A stretch of DNA of 64,000 nt from RGIG5612 sp045599965 (GTDB lineage Bacteria; Bacillota; Clostridia; Lachnospirales; Lachnospiraceae): contig JAZRXA010000042.1 of NCBI GenBank assembly GCA_045599965.1, positions 14,138-78,137 on the forward strand, read 5' to 3'. Below, one piece after another: positions 43,987 through 52,894 of this stretch (its first letter is position 1; each line of letters opens with the position of its first letter). Below the pieces are notes generated by a model. The model was not told the origin of the DNA. It saw only the letters and a program-made list of their open reading frames with translations, and ran no database searches. Made by a program: the position numbers and the translations under genes.

Positions 43987-44904
43987 ATGATTAAGTATTT
44001 AATTAAGAGAATAATTCTTGCGATTGTTACTATATGGGCAGTTGCAACTCTTACATTCTTCTTGATGAATGCAGTACCAGGTGGTCCGTTCCTATCTGAG
44101 AAGGCTATTAGTCCTCAGGCAACGGCCAATTTGGAAGCGAAGTATGGTCTCGATAAACCTTTAATCGAACAATACTTTACTTATATGGGTGATGCATTAA
44201 AAGGAGATTTTGGAGATAGTTTAAAACAAAGAGGTAGAACAGTTACACAAATTATATTAATGAAGTTTCCTGTTTCTGCTAGGGTTGGTGGTATCTCCGT
44301 TTTAGTAGCGTTAGTTGTCGGATCGCTGCTAGGCTGTATTGCAGCTTTAAATAGAGGAAAGGTTGTAGATAGCGTCGTTTCCGTTGTATCAACGCTGGGA
44401 ATAGCGGTACCTAGTTTCGTTTTGTGTACGTTATTACTTTTTGCTTTTGGCGTTAGATTAAAATGGTTACCGACATTAGGTCTTTCAACACCTCTTCATT
44501 ATATAATGCCAGTAATTGCATTAGCATTTTATCCGACTGCTTATATTATGAGACTTATGAGATCTTCTATGCTTGACGTATTAGGTCAAGATTATATGCG
44601 TACTGCTAAAGCTAAAGGTCTTCCTGAAAAAGCACAGTTATTTAAGCATGCATTAAGAAATGCAATCTTACCTGTTGTTACTTATGTAGGTCCTATGCTC
44701 GCTTACACAATCACAGGTAGTTTCGTAGTTGAAAAGATTTTCGTTATCCCTGGGCTTGGCGGCGAATTTATCGGTGCTATCCAAGGACGTGATTATACTT
44801 TGATTATGGGTACAACTATTTTCCTTGCTGTACTCGTTGTTGTAATGAATGTTATTGTCGATATAGTTTATAAACTTATCGACCCTAGAATTAATCTTAA
44901 ATAG
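43987..44904 (+). CDS. oppB: Oligopeptide/dipeptide ABC transporter permease (OppB type)
   Basis: The 305-aa permease has six membrane segments, the OppB N-terminus YLIKRIILAIVTIWAVATLTFFLMNAVPGGPF and the coupling loop DYMRTAKAKGLPEKAQLFKHALRNAILPVVT. It imports short peptides with the next four gene products. First gene of the operon, SD GGGAG. Confidence 0.94.
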   Translation: MIKYLIKRIILAIVTIWAVATLTFFLMNAVPGGPFLSEKAISPQATANLEAKYGLDKPLIEQYFTYMGDALKGDFGDSLKQRGRTVTQIILMKFPVSARVGGISVLVALVVGSLLGCIAALNRGKVVDSVVSVVSTLGIAVPSFVLCTLLLFAFGVRLKWLPTLGLSTPLHYIMPVIALAFYPTAYIMRLMRSSMLDVLGQDYMRTAKAKGLPEKAQLFKHALRNAILPVVTYVGPMLAYTITGSFVVEKIFVIPGLGGEFIGAIQGRDYTLIMGTTIFLAVLVVVMNVIVDIVYKLIDPRINLK

Positions 44905-44918
44905 GAAGGAGGAGCAAA

Positions 44919-45965
44919 ATGACTAAAAATATTTTAAGCACTCAAATTAAATTAAAACCAGAAGATTTCGCTCCTGCTTCTAATGCAGAGAAAGCTAGCC
45001 AAGTTATAATGCGTGAAAGCGTTGGCTTCTGGAGAGATGGTGCAAGAAGATTAAGAAAAAATAAAGTTGCGATGGCAAGTATTATTGTAATTATTGTCAT
45101 ATTCTTATTTGCCTTTATAATTCCACTTTTCTATCCTTATAATTATAAGACTCAGTTTAAGGGAGCTAACAACTTAAAACCTTTTAAATATTCAGCTGAG
45201 GAACAAGCTAGGATAGATGCAGGTGAAAAAGTATTCCCACATATAATGGGAACAGATAAGATGGGACGTGACTACGCAATCCGTGTTATGGTTGGTGCGC
45301 GTATTTCACTTCTTGTTGGTATTATTGCGACAGCAATTATTTTAGTTATTGGTTCACTTTACGGATCCATTGCAGCATTCTTTGGTGGATGGGTCGATTT
45401 GATAATGATGAGAATTGTCGATATTATTTACACAATTCCAGATATCCTTTTGATCGTACTTTTATCATTCGCCTTAAAGGCTCCTTTGGAGAAATTAACA
45501 TACACTCCAGGATTTAAATGGATTGGTGTAGTAGGACCAAACTTAATTAGTATATTTATCGTATTCGCACTTCTTTATTGGGTAGGTATGGCTCGTATGG
45601 TAAGAAGCCAGATTCTTACATTAAAAGAGAGCGAGTATGTTACAGCGGCAAAAGCTTTGGGTGTTGGACAAAGTAAAATAATTAGAAAGCACTTACTTAC
45701 AAACTGTATTGGTACTTTGATTGTTACTACAACACTTCAAATCCCATCATCTATTTTTACTGAGAGTTTCTTAAGTTTCTTAGGTATGGGTGTTGCAGTT
45801 CCGCTTCCTTCATTAGGAAGTTTAGCTAGTGATGCAATTAATGGTATTGGAACAAATCCTCACCTTTTATTCATCCCAGCTATTGTTATTTGTTTGATTA
45901 TTTTAAGCTTTAACCTCTTAGGCGATGGTCTTCGTGATGCATTCGACCCTAAGTTGAAGAATTAA
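44919..45965 (+). CDS. oppC: Oligopeptide/dipeptide ABC transporter permease (OppC type)
   Basis: The 348-aa permease has a ~60-residue cytoplasmic N-terminus, then RLRKNKVAMASIIVIIVI as first membrane segment. The OppC-specific periplasmic loop ends in HIMGTDKMGRDYAIRVMVGARISLLVG, and the coupling loop is SEYVTAAKALGVGQSKIIRKHLLTN. It forms a heterodimer with OppB. SD AAGGAGGAG. Confidence 0.94.
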   Translation: MTKNILSTQIKLKPEDFAPASNAEKASQVIMRESVGFWRDGARRLRKNKVAMASIIVIIVIFLFAFIIPLFYPYNYKTQFKGANNLKPFKYSAEEQARIDAGEKVFPHIMGTDKMGRDYAIRVMVGARISLLVGIIATAIILVIGSLYGSIAAFFGGWVDLIMMRIVDIIYTIPDILLIVLLSFALKAPLEKLTYTPGFKWIGVVGPNLISIFIVFALLYWVGMARMVRSQILTLKESEYVTAAKALGVGQSKIIRKHLLTNCIGTLIVTTTLQIPSSIFTESFLSFLGMGVAVPLPSLGSLASDAINGIGTNPHLLFIPAIVICLIILSFNLLGDGLRDAFDPKLKN

Positions 45966-45979
45966 GGAAAGGTGAAATT

Positions 45980-46984
45980 ATGAGCAATGAATATTTAGTA
46001 AATATTGAGCATGAGCGCCTTTCATTCTTCACACCAGTTGGTGAAGTTAAGGCATTAAGCGATGTTTCAATAAAATTAAAAGAAGGTGAAGTTTTAGGTA
46101 TCGTAGGTGAATCTGGTTCAGGTAAATCTGTTACAGCTTATTCACTTATGGGACTTACAGCTCATCCAGGAAAAATTATTGGTGGCGACATTCATTTTAA
46201 CGGACATGACGTTGTTAACATGACTGAAAAAGAAATGTGTTCAATGCGTGGAAATGAAGTATCAATTATTTTCCAAGATCCTATGACAAGTCTTAACCCT
46301 GTATTTACAGTTGGCAACCAAATCATGGAAGCTGTTACACTTCATACAGAAAAGACTAAAGAAGAAGCTAAGGCAAGAGCGCTCGAACTTCTTGAACTTG
46401 TTGGAATTAATGAACCAGCAAAAAGACTTAAACAATATCCACATGAACTTTCAGGTGGTATGAGACAAAGAGTTATGATAGCTATGGCACTTGCATGTGA
46501 ACCAAAGCTTCTTATAGCTGATGAGCCTACAACAGCTTTGGACGTTACTATCCAAGCACAAATTCTAGAGCTCATTATGGAACTTAAAGATAAACTTGGA
46601 ATGGCTATTATCATGATTACTCATGATCTTGGAGTTGTTGCAAGTATCTGTGATAATATTGCAGTTATGTATGCTGGAAAAATTATAGAATATGGAACAA
46701 CTGATGAAATATTCTATGAGCCAAAGCATATGTACACAAAAGGACTTATTCGTTCAATTCCTAGAATTGATGCAAAAGAGAAGGAGAGATTAGTTCCTAT
46801 TGAAGGAACACCTGTAGATTTACTTAATCCTCCTCCAGGATGTCCATTTGCACCTCGTTGCGAAGCATGTATGAAAATCTGCTTAAGAGAGATGCCACCT
46901 ATAACTCAGCATAGTGAAACACATCATACACAATGCTGGTTAAATCAAAAAGAAGAATTCGAGAAAGGAGAAAGCAATGAGTGA
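45980..46984 (+). CDS. oppD: Oligopeptide ABC transporter ATP-binding protein (OppD type)
   Basis: The 334-aa ATPase has Walker A GESGSGKS, LSGGMRQRVMIAMALACEPKLLIADEPTTALDVT and the Opp-specific C-terminal segment with a cysteine set (PGCPFAPRCEACMKICLREMPP...HHTQCWL). That segment can hold an iron-sulfur cluster in the family. It overlaps the oppF gene by 8 nt. Confidence 0.95.
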   Translation: MSNEYLVNIEHERLSFFTPVGEVKALSDVSIKLKEGEVLGIVGESGSGKSVTAYSLMGLTAHPGKIIGGDIHFNGHDVVNMTEKEMCSMRGNEVSIIFQDPMTSLNPVFTVGNQIMEAVTLHTEKTKEEAKARALELLELVGINEPAKRLKQYPHELSGGMRQRVMIAMALACEPKLLIADEPTTALDVTIQAQILELIMELKDKLGMAIIMITHDLGVVASICDNIAVMYAGKIIEYGTTDEIFYEPKHMYTKGLIRSIPRIDAKEKERLVPIEGTPVDLLNPPPGCPFAPRCEACMKICLREMPPITQHSETHHTQCWLNQKEEFEKGESNE

Positions 46985-47963
46985 TTTAGTAAAAGTTGAA
47001 CACTTAAAACAATATTTTCTCCCTCGTGGTGTCGTAAACGGTAAAAAATTCGTACAGGCTGTTGATGACGTTTCTTTTACAATTCCAAAAGGAGAAACTT
47101 TAGGTCTTGTTGGTGAATCTGGTTGTGGCAAAACTACAACAGGACGTTCTATTCTTAGACTTAACAATCCTACAGGCGGAAGATTTGAATACGATGGCGA
47201 AGTAATTTTTGATGTTGAGAAAAAGCAATATGCAAAAATGCTTCCATATAGAAAGAAAATGCAAATCGTTTTCCAGGATCCTTACGCAAGTCTTGATCCT
47301 AGAATGACAGTAGGTGATATTGTTGGTGAAGCTATTGATACTCACAACTTAGCAGCTAGTAAACAAGAACGTTACGATATCATTATTGAAATGCTTGAAA
47401 GAGTTGGACTTAACTCAGAGCATGCTAATAGATACCCACATGAGTTCTCAGGTGGACAACGTCAAAGAGTTGGTATCGCTAGAGCGCTTGCTGTTAGACC
47501 AGAGTTTATAGTTTGCGACGAACCTATTTCAGCATTAGACGTTTCTATCCAAGCTCAGGTTTTGAATATGTTTGAAGATTTACAAAAAGATCTTGGACTT
47601 ACATATTTATTTATTGCTCACGATCTTTCTTGTGTAAAACATATTTCAAATAGAATTGGTGTTATGTATCTTGGATGTTTAGTTGAACTTGCAGATAGTT
47701 ATGAAATAACCTCAAGACCACTTCATCCATATACAAAGTCTCTTATTTCAGCTATTCCTATTGCAGACCCTAAGCTTGCAAGAGAGAGTAAGAGAATTAT
47801 CCTTGAAGGTGATGTACCTAGTCCAATTAATCCACCTTCAGGATGTCGCTTTAGAACAAGATGTCCATATGCAACAGAACAATGTGCAATGGAAAAACCT
47901 GAATTTAAGGAAGTTGAAACAGGACATTTTGTTGCTTGTCACAATTTAGATAAATGCAACTAA
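46977..47963 (+). CDS. oppF: Oligopeptide ABC transporter ATP-binding protein (OppF type)
   Basis: The 328-aa ATPase has VEHLKQYFLPRG at the N-terminus, Walker A GESGCGKTT, FSGGQRQRVGIARALAVRPEFIVCDEPISALDVS and a cysteine-containing C-terminus (GCRFRTRCPYATEQCAMEKPEF). It pairs with OppD. Overlap with oppD and SD GAAAGGAG inside the upstream gene point to translational coupling. Confidence 0.95.
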   Translation: MSDLVKVEHLKQYFLPRGVVNGKKFVQAVDDVSFTIPKGETLGLVGESGCGKTTTGRSILRLNNPTGGRFEYDGEVIFDVEKKQYAKMLPYRKKMQIVFQDPYASLDPRMTVGDIVGEAIDTHNLAASKQERYDIIIEMLERVGLNSEHANRYPHEFSGGQRQRVGIARALAVRPEFIVCDEPISALDVSIQAQVLNMFEDLQKDLGLTYLFIAHDLSCVKHISNRIGVMYLGCLVELADSYEITSRPLHPYTKSLISAIPIADPKLARESKRIILEGDVPSPINPPSGCRFRTRCPYATEQCAMEKPEFKEVETGHFVACHNLDKCN

Positions 47964-47977
47964 TTGCATAATAATTG

Positions 47978-48028
47978 TTGACAAAAAGCATTTTTAAAGA
48001 TATTATATGCTTTAACATATTAAAGCAT
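47978..48028 (+). promoter_or_regulatory. Strong promoter of oppA followed by a 5' hairpin
   Basis: TTGACA (47978-47983), 17 bp, TATTAT (48001-48006) is close to consensus. Immediately after it, ATGCTTTAA (48007-48015) and TTAAAGCAT (48020-48028) form a 9-bp stem with loop CATA. It would lie at the very 5' end of the oppA mRNA, or act as an operator at the start site. Confidence 0.7.
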
Positions 48029-48083
48029 TAATATAGTAAATTAATAAATTATAATTTGTTAAATTTAAATGGAGGAAAAAAAC

Positions 48084-49667
48084 ATGGCAAAAAGAATTAT
48101 TGCGATTTTAATCGCGGCAGTTTTTGCAATCGGTTTAGTTGCTTGTGGCAAAAAAGGCGATGGCAAAATCCTTTCTGTTCAAGTTGGACCTGATCCAGAA
48201 ACTATCGATCCTGCTCTTAACAGTGCGGTTGATGGTGGTAACATGATTCTTCATCTCTTTGAGTGCTTACTCATTGTAGATAAAGATGGCAATTTACAAC
48301 CTGGACAAGCTGAAAGCTGGGAGACATCAGAAGATGGTCTTACATGGACTTTCAAATTAAGAAAAGGTCTAAAATGGTCAGATGGATCAGATCTTACAGC
48401 TGAAGACTTCGTATACAGCTGGAAGAGAGTTTGTGATCCTAACACAGCTGCACCTTATGCAGAAACTGTTTTAGGTATGGTTGAAGGTTTCGACGAAGCA
48501 ATAGAAGGTAACCTTGATGCTCTTGGAGTAGAAGCAAAAGATGATACAACATTAGTTGTTCACCTTACAGCTCCTTGCGGATTCTTCGGTGAACTTGCAG
48601 CTTTCGCAACATTAAGCCCAGTTCAAAAAGCAACTATTGAAAAGAATGGTGATGCTTGGGCTACATCAGCAGAAACTTTTGTAACTAATGGACCATTCTA
48701 CATTACAGAATGGGTACCAGGTTCACACATTTTAGTTTCTAAGAACCCTAACTACAGAGATAAAAAATCTATCAAACTTGATGGAATTAAGTTCAACCTT
48801 ATCGAAGATGCTAATGCTTCATACGCAGCATACCAAAATGGTGAAGTTCTTATGATTAAGGACGTTCCTACAGAAGAAATCCCATCATTAAAAGGTAATG
48901 ATGACTTCTATATTGATCCTATCATTGGTACATACTATGTATCTTTGAACGATTCAATTGCACCATTTAACAATGCTAAAGTTCGTAAAGCTTTATCACT
49001 TGCTATCGATAGAGAATATGTTGCTGGCACATTAATGCAAGGCACATATCAACCAGCTTACAACTTCATGGGACCAGGCTGGAAGGTTGATGGAAAAGAA
49101 TTCATGCAAGATACTTATATCTCAAATGATTATGAAGCTAACTTAGCAGAAGCTAAGAAACTCCTTGCTGAAGCTGGTTATCCAGATGGTAAAGGACTTG
49201 GACAACTTACATATTCAACAAACGATGCTGGATACCACAAAGTTGTTGCTGAGTACTTACAAGAAGCTTGGGCTAAACTTGGCGTAGACCTTAAAGTTGA
49301 CGTAGTTGAGTGGAGTTCATTCACACCTATGAGACGTAACGGCGATTACCAAATCTCACGTAACGGCTGGGTTGGTGACTACGCAGATCCTTCAAACATG
49401 TTAGATCTTATGTACTCAACAAATGGTAACAACGATGGTAAGTACAACAATCCTGAATTTGATAAGCAAATGGATATCTCTAGATCAACTGGTGATGCTG
49501 AAGTTCGTGCTAAAGCAATGCACGCAGCTGAAGATGTCATGATGGAAGATGCTTCATGTATCCCAATCGCTTACTACACAGACTTCTATCTTATGAGCGA
49601 AAAAGTAACAGGTTGGTGGCATTCATCAACAGGATACTGGTACTTCATGTATGCTGATGTTAAATAA
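48084..49667 (+). CDS. oppA: Oligopeptide ABC transporter substrate-binding lipoprotein (OppA type)
   Basis: The 527-aa precursor has a lipobox GLVAC at Cys21 and the SBP_bac_5 fold (LQPGQAESWETSEDGLTWTFKLRKGLKWSDGSDLTAEDFVYSWKRV). It binds peptides outside the membrane for OppBCDF. ATG 48084 is preferred because GGAGG (48071-48075) precedes it; ATG 48069 overlaps that SD. Its own promoter allows excess production over the other subunits. Confidence 0.95.
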   Translation: MAKRIIAILIAAVFAIGLVACGKKGDGKILSVQVGPDPETIDPALNSAVDGGNMILHLFECLLIVDKDGNLQPGQAESWETSEDGLTWTFKLRKGLKWSDGSDLTAEDFVYSWKRVCDPNTAAPYAETVLGMVEGFDEAIEGNLDALGVEAKDDTTLVVHLTAPCGFFGELAAFATLSPVQKATIEKNGDAWATSAETFVTNGPFYITEWVPGSHILVSKNPNYRDKKSIKLDGIKFNLIEDANASYAAYQNGEVLMIKDVPTEEIPSLKGNDDFYIDPIIGTYYVSLNDSIAPFNNAKVRKALSLAIDREYVAGTLMQGTYQPAYNFMGPGWKVDGKEFMQDTYISNDYEANLAEAKKLLAEAGYPDGKGLGQLTYSTNDAGYHKVVAEYLQEAWAKLGVDLKVDVVEWSSFTPMRRNGDYQISRNGWVGDYADPSNMLDLMYSTNGNNDGKYNNPEFDKQMDISRSTGDAEVRAKAMHAAEDVMMEDASCIPIAYYTDFYLMSEKVTGWWHSSTGYWYFMYADVK

Positions 49668-49695
49668 TCTAGTTTAGGATTATTGATTAAACATT

Positions 49696-49725
49696 AAAGC
49701 GGGAGCGAATGCTCCCGCTTTTTTT
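49696..49725 (+). terminator. Intrinsic terminator of oppA
   Basis: AAAGCGGGAGC and GCTCCCGCTTT form an 11-bp perfect stem around GAAT with a following T-run. Confidence 0.92.
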
Positions 49726-49810
49726 GCGCGAAGTGAGCCAAGCACACGTTAGTGAGCATGTTGGTTCCATATCGGAACATCGAGCACACAAATCCCCCTG
49801 TTATGCAAGG

Positions 49811-50021
49811 GGTCGCCACATGAGAGTATAAAGGACATGCTTCGAGGTCAAAAAGTATTCTCATAGCAAGAGGGGTCGCCGCATGAGAGTATTAAGGACA
49901 TGCTTCGAGGCCAAAAAGTATTCTCATAGCGAGAGGGGTCGCCGCATGAGAGTATTAAGTACATACTTCATAGCCAAAAAGTATTCTCATAGCAAGAGGG
50001 GTCGCCGCATGAGAGTATTAA
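49811..50021. repeat. 63-bp hairpin repeat array, left block (three full units plus a truncated one)
   Basis: Full 45-base hairpin cores lie at 49820-49864, 49883-49927 and 49946-49990, exactly 63 bases apart. A fourth starts at 50009 and is cut after GAGAGTATTAA. Each core starts ATGAGAGTATT (ATGAGAGTATA in the first) and ends AGTATTCTCAT. As plus-strand RNA these arms pair over 11 bp with two G-U pairs. The 18-base linkers read AGC(A/G)AGAGGGGTCGCCGC. The stop codon of the adjoining minus-strand gene lies inside the truncated unit. The stretch 49726-49810 holds only short stems such as GTTCC-N5-GGAAC. Confidence 0.92.
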
Positions 50022-50809
50022 TAAAGAATATTCATGATAATATAATATACAAAGTTCATATCTAGCGGATTATCTACGGTCTCAGTGGTCACAATTAAAT
50101 TATCCCATAAAATTAACCCAGCATCATAATATCTAGAAAGTTTATTAAAGAAACTTTTCGCATATTTGACATTATCCATTAATCCTGCATGTTCCCAATA
50201 AATTTTTTTATTTGTCGAAATATTTAGACAAGATATGTCTGGGTAAAGCATGCCGGAAGGAGTTTGAATTCCCTCTTCATATCTAAATGGGATATTACAA
50301 TAAACAAGTTGAGAAATTATATCAGCTTCTGATTTACTTCTAACTTTTAATCCTTTTACAACGGTAGGATATTTTAAGCCTTCTCGATTATATGGATTAC
50401 GGGGATAAATACCATTTAAGTATTCAAGATTAGATTCTTTTAAAGGATGCAAAATAGGTTCTACTAGATTGGAAATTCCTTTATGTGATGATAAATAACT
50501 TTCTGTTTTTGTTGGTACGGATAATGAGGAGAGTAGTTGCTCACAGTAAAATAATTCGGTTTTGGCCTCTTTCAGTCTTCGTTTAGAATATTCTTTTAGT
50601 GCAAGTGCAGTAGCATCTTTAGAATCTTTAGGTAGATAGATTTCTTTTTTTGCGCCGTCAGCGATTATTTTTTTTGAATAACTGAAAGTATCTTTTTTCT
50701 TTCTAACAATTAAATTTCCTTCAATAGGGTCTGATAAATAGTTCTCTAATTGACAAATTTCTGTTCCTAGCTTTTGAACGCGCATTCGTAAATGTGTTAA
50801 AAATTCCAT
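50018..50809 (-). CDS. PD-(D/E)XK-like nuclease-fold protein lying between two repeat arrays
   Basis: The 263-aa protein has a helical, lysine-rich N-terminal half (about 1-110). A C-terminal half shows the restriction-endonuclease-like order Glu161 (VRSKSEADII), Asp191 (GMLYPDISCL) and Glu206-His207 (KKIYWEHAGLMDNVKYA). It ends with LILWDNLIVTTET. The function is unknown; similar cores occur in uncharacterised Firmicutes proteins. ATG 50809 is preferred, with AAAGGAG upstream; ATG 50824 is an alternative. Its last codons run into the left repeat block, and the right block lies just upstream of its start. The arrangement suggests an inserted or repeat-associated mobile gene. Confidence 0.65.
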   Translation of the reverse strand: MEFLTHLRMRVQKLGTEICQLENYLSDPIEGNLIVRKKKDTFSYSKKIIADGAKKEIYLPKDSKDATALALKEYSKRRLKEAKTELFYCEQLLSSLSVPTKTESYLSSHKGISNLVEPILHPLKESNLEYLNGIYPRNPYNREGLKYPTVVKGLKVRSKSEADIISQLVYCNIPFRYEEGIQTPSGMLYPDISCLNISTNKKIYWEHAGLMDNVKYAKSFFNKLSRYYDAGLILWDNLIVTTETVDNPLDMNFVYYIIMNILY

Positions 50810-50879
50810 AAGTTCTCCTTTCATATTTAAGATTTTTATTTGTGAGTGACAGCAGGTAGGAATACTTTTTAGAGAATGC

Positions 50880-51175
50880 TTTAAGTATTCTCATAGCGAG
50901 AGGGGGCGCCGCATGAGAGTATTAAGGACATGCTTCGAGGCAAAAAAGTATTCTCATAGCGAGAGGGGTTGGCGCATGAGAGTATTAAGGACATGCTTCG
51001 AGACCAAAAAGTATTCTCATAGCAAGAGGGGTCGCCGCATGAGAGTATTAAGTACATGCTTCGAGGCCAAAAAGTATTCTCATAGCGAGAGGGGTCGGCG
51101 CATGAGAGTATTAAGGACATGCTTCGAGGCCTAAAAGTATTCTCATAGCAAGAGGGGTATCCACATAAGAGTATT
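50880..51175. repeat. 63-bp hairpin repeat array, right block (four full units plus partial ends)
   Basis: Cores lie at 50913-50957, 50976-51020, 51039-51083 and 51102-51146, all 45 bases with 63-base period. The left end is a half unit beginning TTAAGTATTCTCAT (50881-50894), and the right end is a decayed unit from 51165. Arms are invariant while the loop and linker vary (GGACATGC or GTACATGC, GTCGCC or GTTGGC). The unit is 21 codons and open in several frames, but this follows from its length and is not taken as coding. Confidence 0.92.
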
Positions 51176-51261
51176 GTGGACTTTTGAAACAAGAAAAGTT
51201 TCAAGTAATGATAATAATACAAAAATAAATGTTGAATTTCAAGATAATTAATCGCATTTAC

Positions 51262-51290
51262 TTGTTAAAAATAAGACGCTGTGATAGAAT
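51262..51290 (+). promoter_or_regulatory. Promoter of the M18 aminopeptidase gene
   Basis: TTGTTA (51262-51267), 17 bp, TAGAAT (51285-51290), about 48 bases before the start codon. Confidence 0.6.
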
Positions 51291-51337
51291 TTCACTGATA
51301 AAAATAGTGTTAAAGCGCTAAATTAATGGAGGCTATT

Positions 51338-52732
51338 ATGGCAGAGAAAAAATCATTAAAAGACACTTTGTTTTATTCATCACCTAATGGATTTGATAAG
51401 CTTAGTGTATCAGAAGAAAAGAAAATGAATGCTTATTGCGAAGGATATAAGGATTTCTTGAACAATGGAAAGACAGAAAGACTTTGTGTAGACTATTGCA
51501 TTAAGCTTGCTAAAGAAAAAGGCTTTAAAGAGTATAAGGCTGGCATGAAATTAAAAGCTGGCGACAAAGTTTATTTTAACAATAGAGGCAAAGCAATTAT
51601 GCTTGCAGTTATAGGAACAGAAAGTCTTGCAAAAGGTATTAACCTTACTGCAGCGCATACAGATGCACCTAGACTTGACCTTAAGCCAAATCCACTTTAT
51701 GAAGAAGACGAGATGGCTTTTCTTAGAACTCATCACTATGGCGGAATTAGAAAATATCAATGGCTTGCCAGAACTTTAGAATTGTATGGTGTTGTTATAT
51801 TAAAGAATGGCAAGACTGTTAATGTTAATATTGGTGCAGACGAAGGCGATCCACAATTTATTATTGAAGACCTTCTTCCACACTTAGATAAAGCTTCAGA
51901 TAAGTTGCCATTAGACCAAGCAGTACCATCAGAAGTTTTAAGATTATTAGTTGGTTCTAAACCTGCTGGCAAACCAGATGAAAAAGATAGAGTTAAACTT
52001 GCTATTATGAAAATCTTAAATGAGAAATATGGCATGACTGAAGAAGACTTTATTTCAGCTGAATTAGAAGTTGTTCCTGCTGGAAAAGCAAGAGATATTG
52101 GATTTGATAGAAGCTTAATCGCGGCTTATGGCCATGACGATAGAGTATGTGCTTATGCAGAAATGGCAGGACTTTTCGATGCTAAGAATATTAAGAAGAC
52201 AGGCGTTTGTATCTTCGCTGATAAGGAAGAAATTGGAAGCGTTGGTGTAACAGGTATGATAAGTGAAGCTTTCGAATGGTTCGTAGGTGACCTTTGCAAA
52301 GGCCAAAAGGTTGACTTAAGAGATTGCTTTGCAAATTCATTCTGCGTAAGTGCTGACGTAACAGCTGCTTATGATCCTAACTATGCAGAAGCTTTTGAAA
52401 CACAAAATGATGCGAAGATTAATCATGGTGTTGCTTTCTGTAAGTACACAGGCCATAAAGGAAAAGCCGGAGCTTCTGACGCTAGTGCTGAAGTAGTTGG
52501 CAAATTAAGAAAACTCATGAACGACGGTGGCGTTGTATGGCAAATGTGCCAGATGGGTAAGAACGAGCAAGGCGGTGGCGGAACAGTTGCCCTTGATCTT
52601 GCAAATAGAAACATTGATACTATCGACGCAGGCGTTCCAGTACTTAGTATGCATGCTCCTTACGAAACAGTTTCTAAGCTTGATTGCTACATGACATACA
52701 AATGCATGAAGACAGTTTTCGAGAAGGCTTAA
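51338..52732 (+). CDS. M18 family metallo-aminopeptidase
   Basis: The 464-aa cytosolic peptidase removes N-terminal residues from peptides using two zinc ions. The M18 metal site shows AAHTDAPRLDLKP (His107, Asp109), ADKEEIGSVG and the late His in VLSMHAPYE. Interleaved is the butterfly domain with LEVVPAGKARDIGFDRSLIAAYGHDDRVCAYAE. Start ATG 51338 follows GGAGG at 51329-51333; ATG 51326 lies before the SD. It may finish digestion of peptides imported by the Opp system. Confidence 0.93.
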   Translation: MAEKKSLKDTLFYSSPNGFDKLSVSEEKKMNAYCEGYKDFLNNGKTERLCVDYCIKLAKEKGFKEYKAGMKLKAGDKVYFNNRGKAIMLAVIGTESLAKGINLTAAHTDAPRLDLKPNPLYEEDEMAFLRTHHYGGIRKYQWLARTLELYGVVILKNGKTVNVNIGADEGDPQFIIEDLLPHLDKASDKLPLDQAVPSEVLRLLVGSKPAGKPDEKDRVKLAIMKILNEKYGMTEEDFISAELEVVPAGKARDIGFDRSLIAAYGHDDRVCAYAEMAGLFDAKNIKKTGVCIFADKEEIGSVGVTGMISEAFEWFVGDLCKGQKVDLRDCFANSFCVSADVTAAYDPNYAEAFETQNDAKINHGVAFCKYTGHKGKAGASDASAEVVGKLRKLMNDGGVVWQMCQMGKNEQGGGGTVALDLANRNIDTIDAGVPVLSMHAPYETVSKLDCYMTYKCMKTVFEKA

Positions 52733-52813
52733 ATTGTGTTGAGTAACAACAATAATTCCATGAAAATTCGATTTTGAATTTCCTTGGAAATAAAAGTAAA
52801 TAAAGCTATGACT

Positions 52814-52849
52814 AAGACCTTTGGTCCACAAGGACCAGGGGTCTTTTTC
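52814..52849 (+). terminator. Intrinsic terminator behind the aminopeptidase gene
   Basis: A 14-bp stem from AAGACC...GGTCC to GGACC...GGTCTT (two G-U pairs) around ACAA, ending in a TTTTT run. Confidence 0.85.
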
Positions 52850-52894
52850 TTTAAGAAAAGTGGTATAATATTAAAAAAGGGAGAGTTGTTAGGC

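Noticed and set aside
49883..51134. Open frames of 60-113 codons in the 63-bp repeats, with an ATG and GAGAGGGG in each unit
   Set aside because: The unit is a multiple of three, so frames stay open on both strands by construction. The first unit has an in-frame TAA and changes between units are not protein-conserving. The RNA stem explains the conservation better.
49811..51175. CRISPR array
   Set aside because: The whole 63-bp unit repeats, with no variable spacer of uniform length and no cas genes in the window.
52784..52894. Longer N-terminus for the six-segment membrane protein
   Set aside because: It would start before and translate through the strong terminator hairpin at 52814-52849. 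The ATG at 52895 has an SD and begins just before the first membrane segment.
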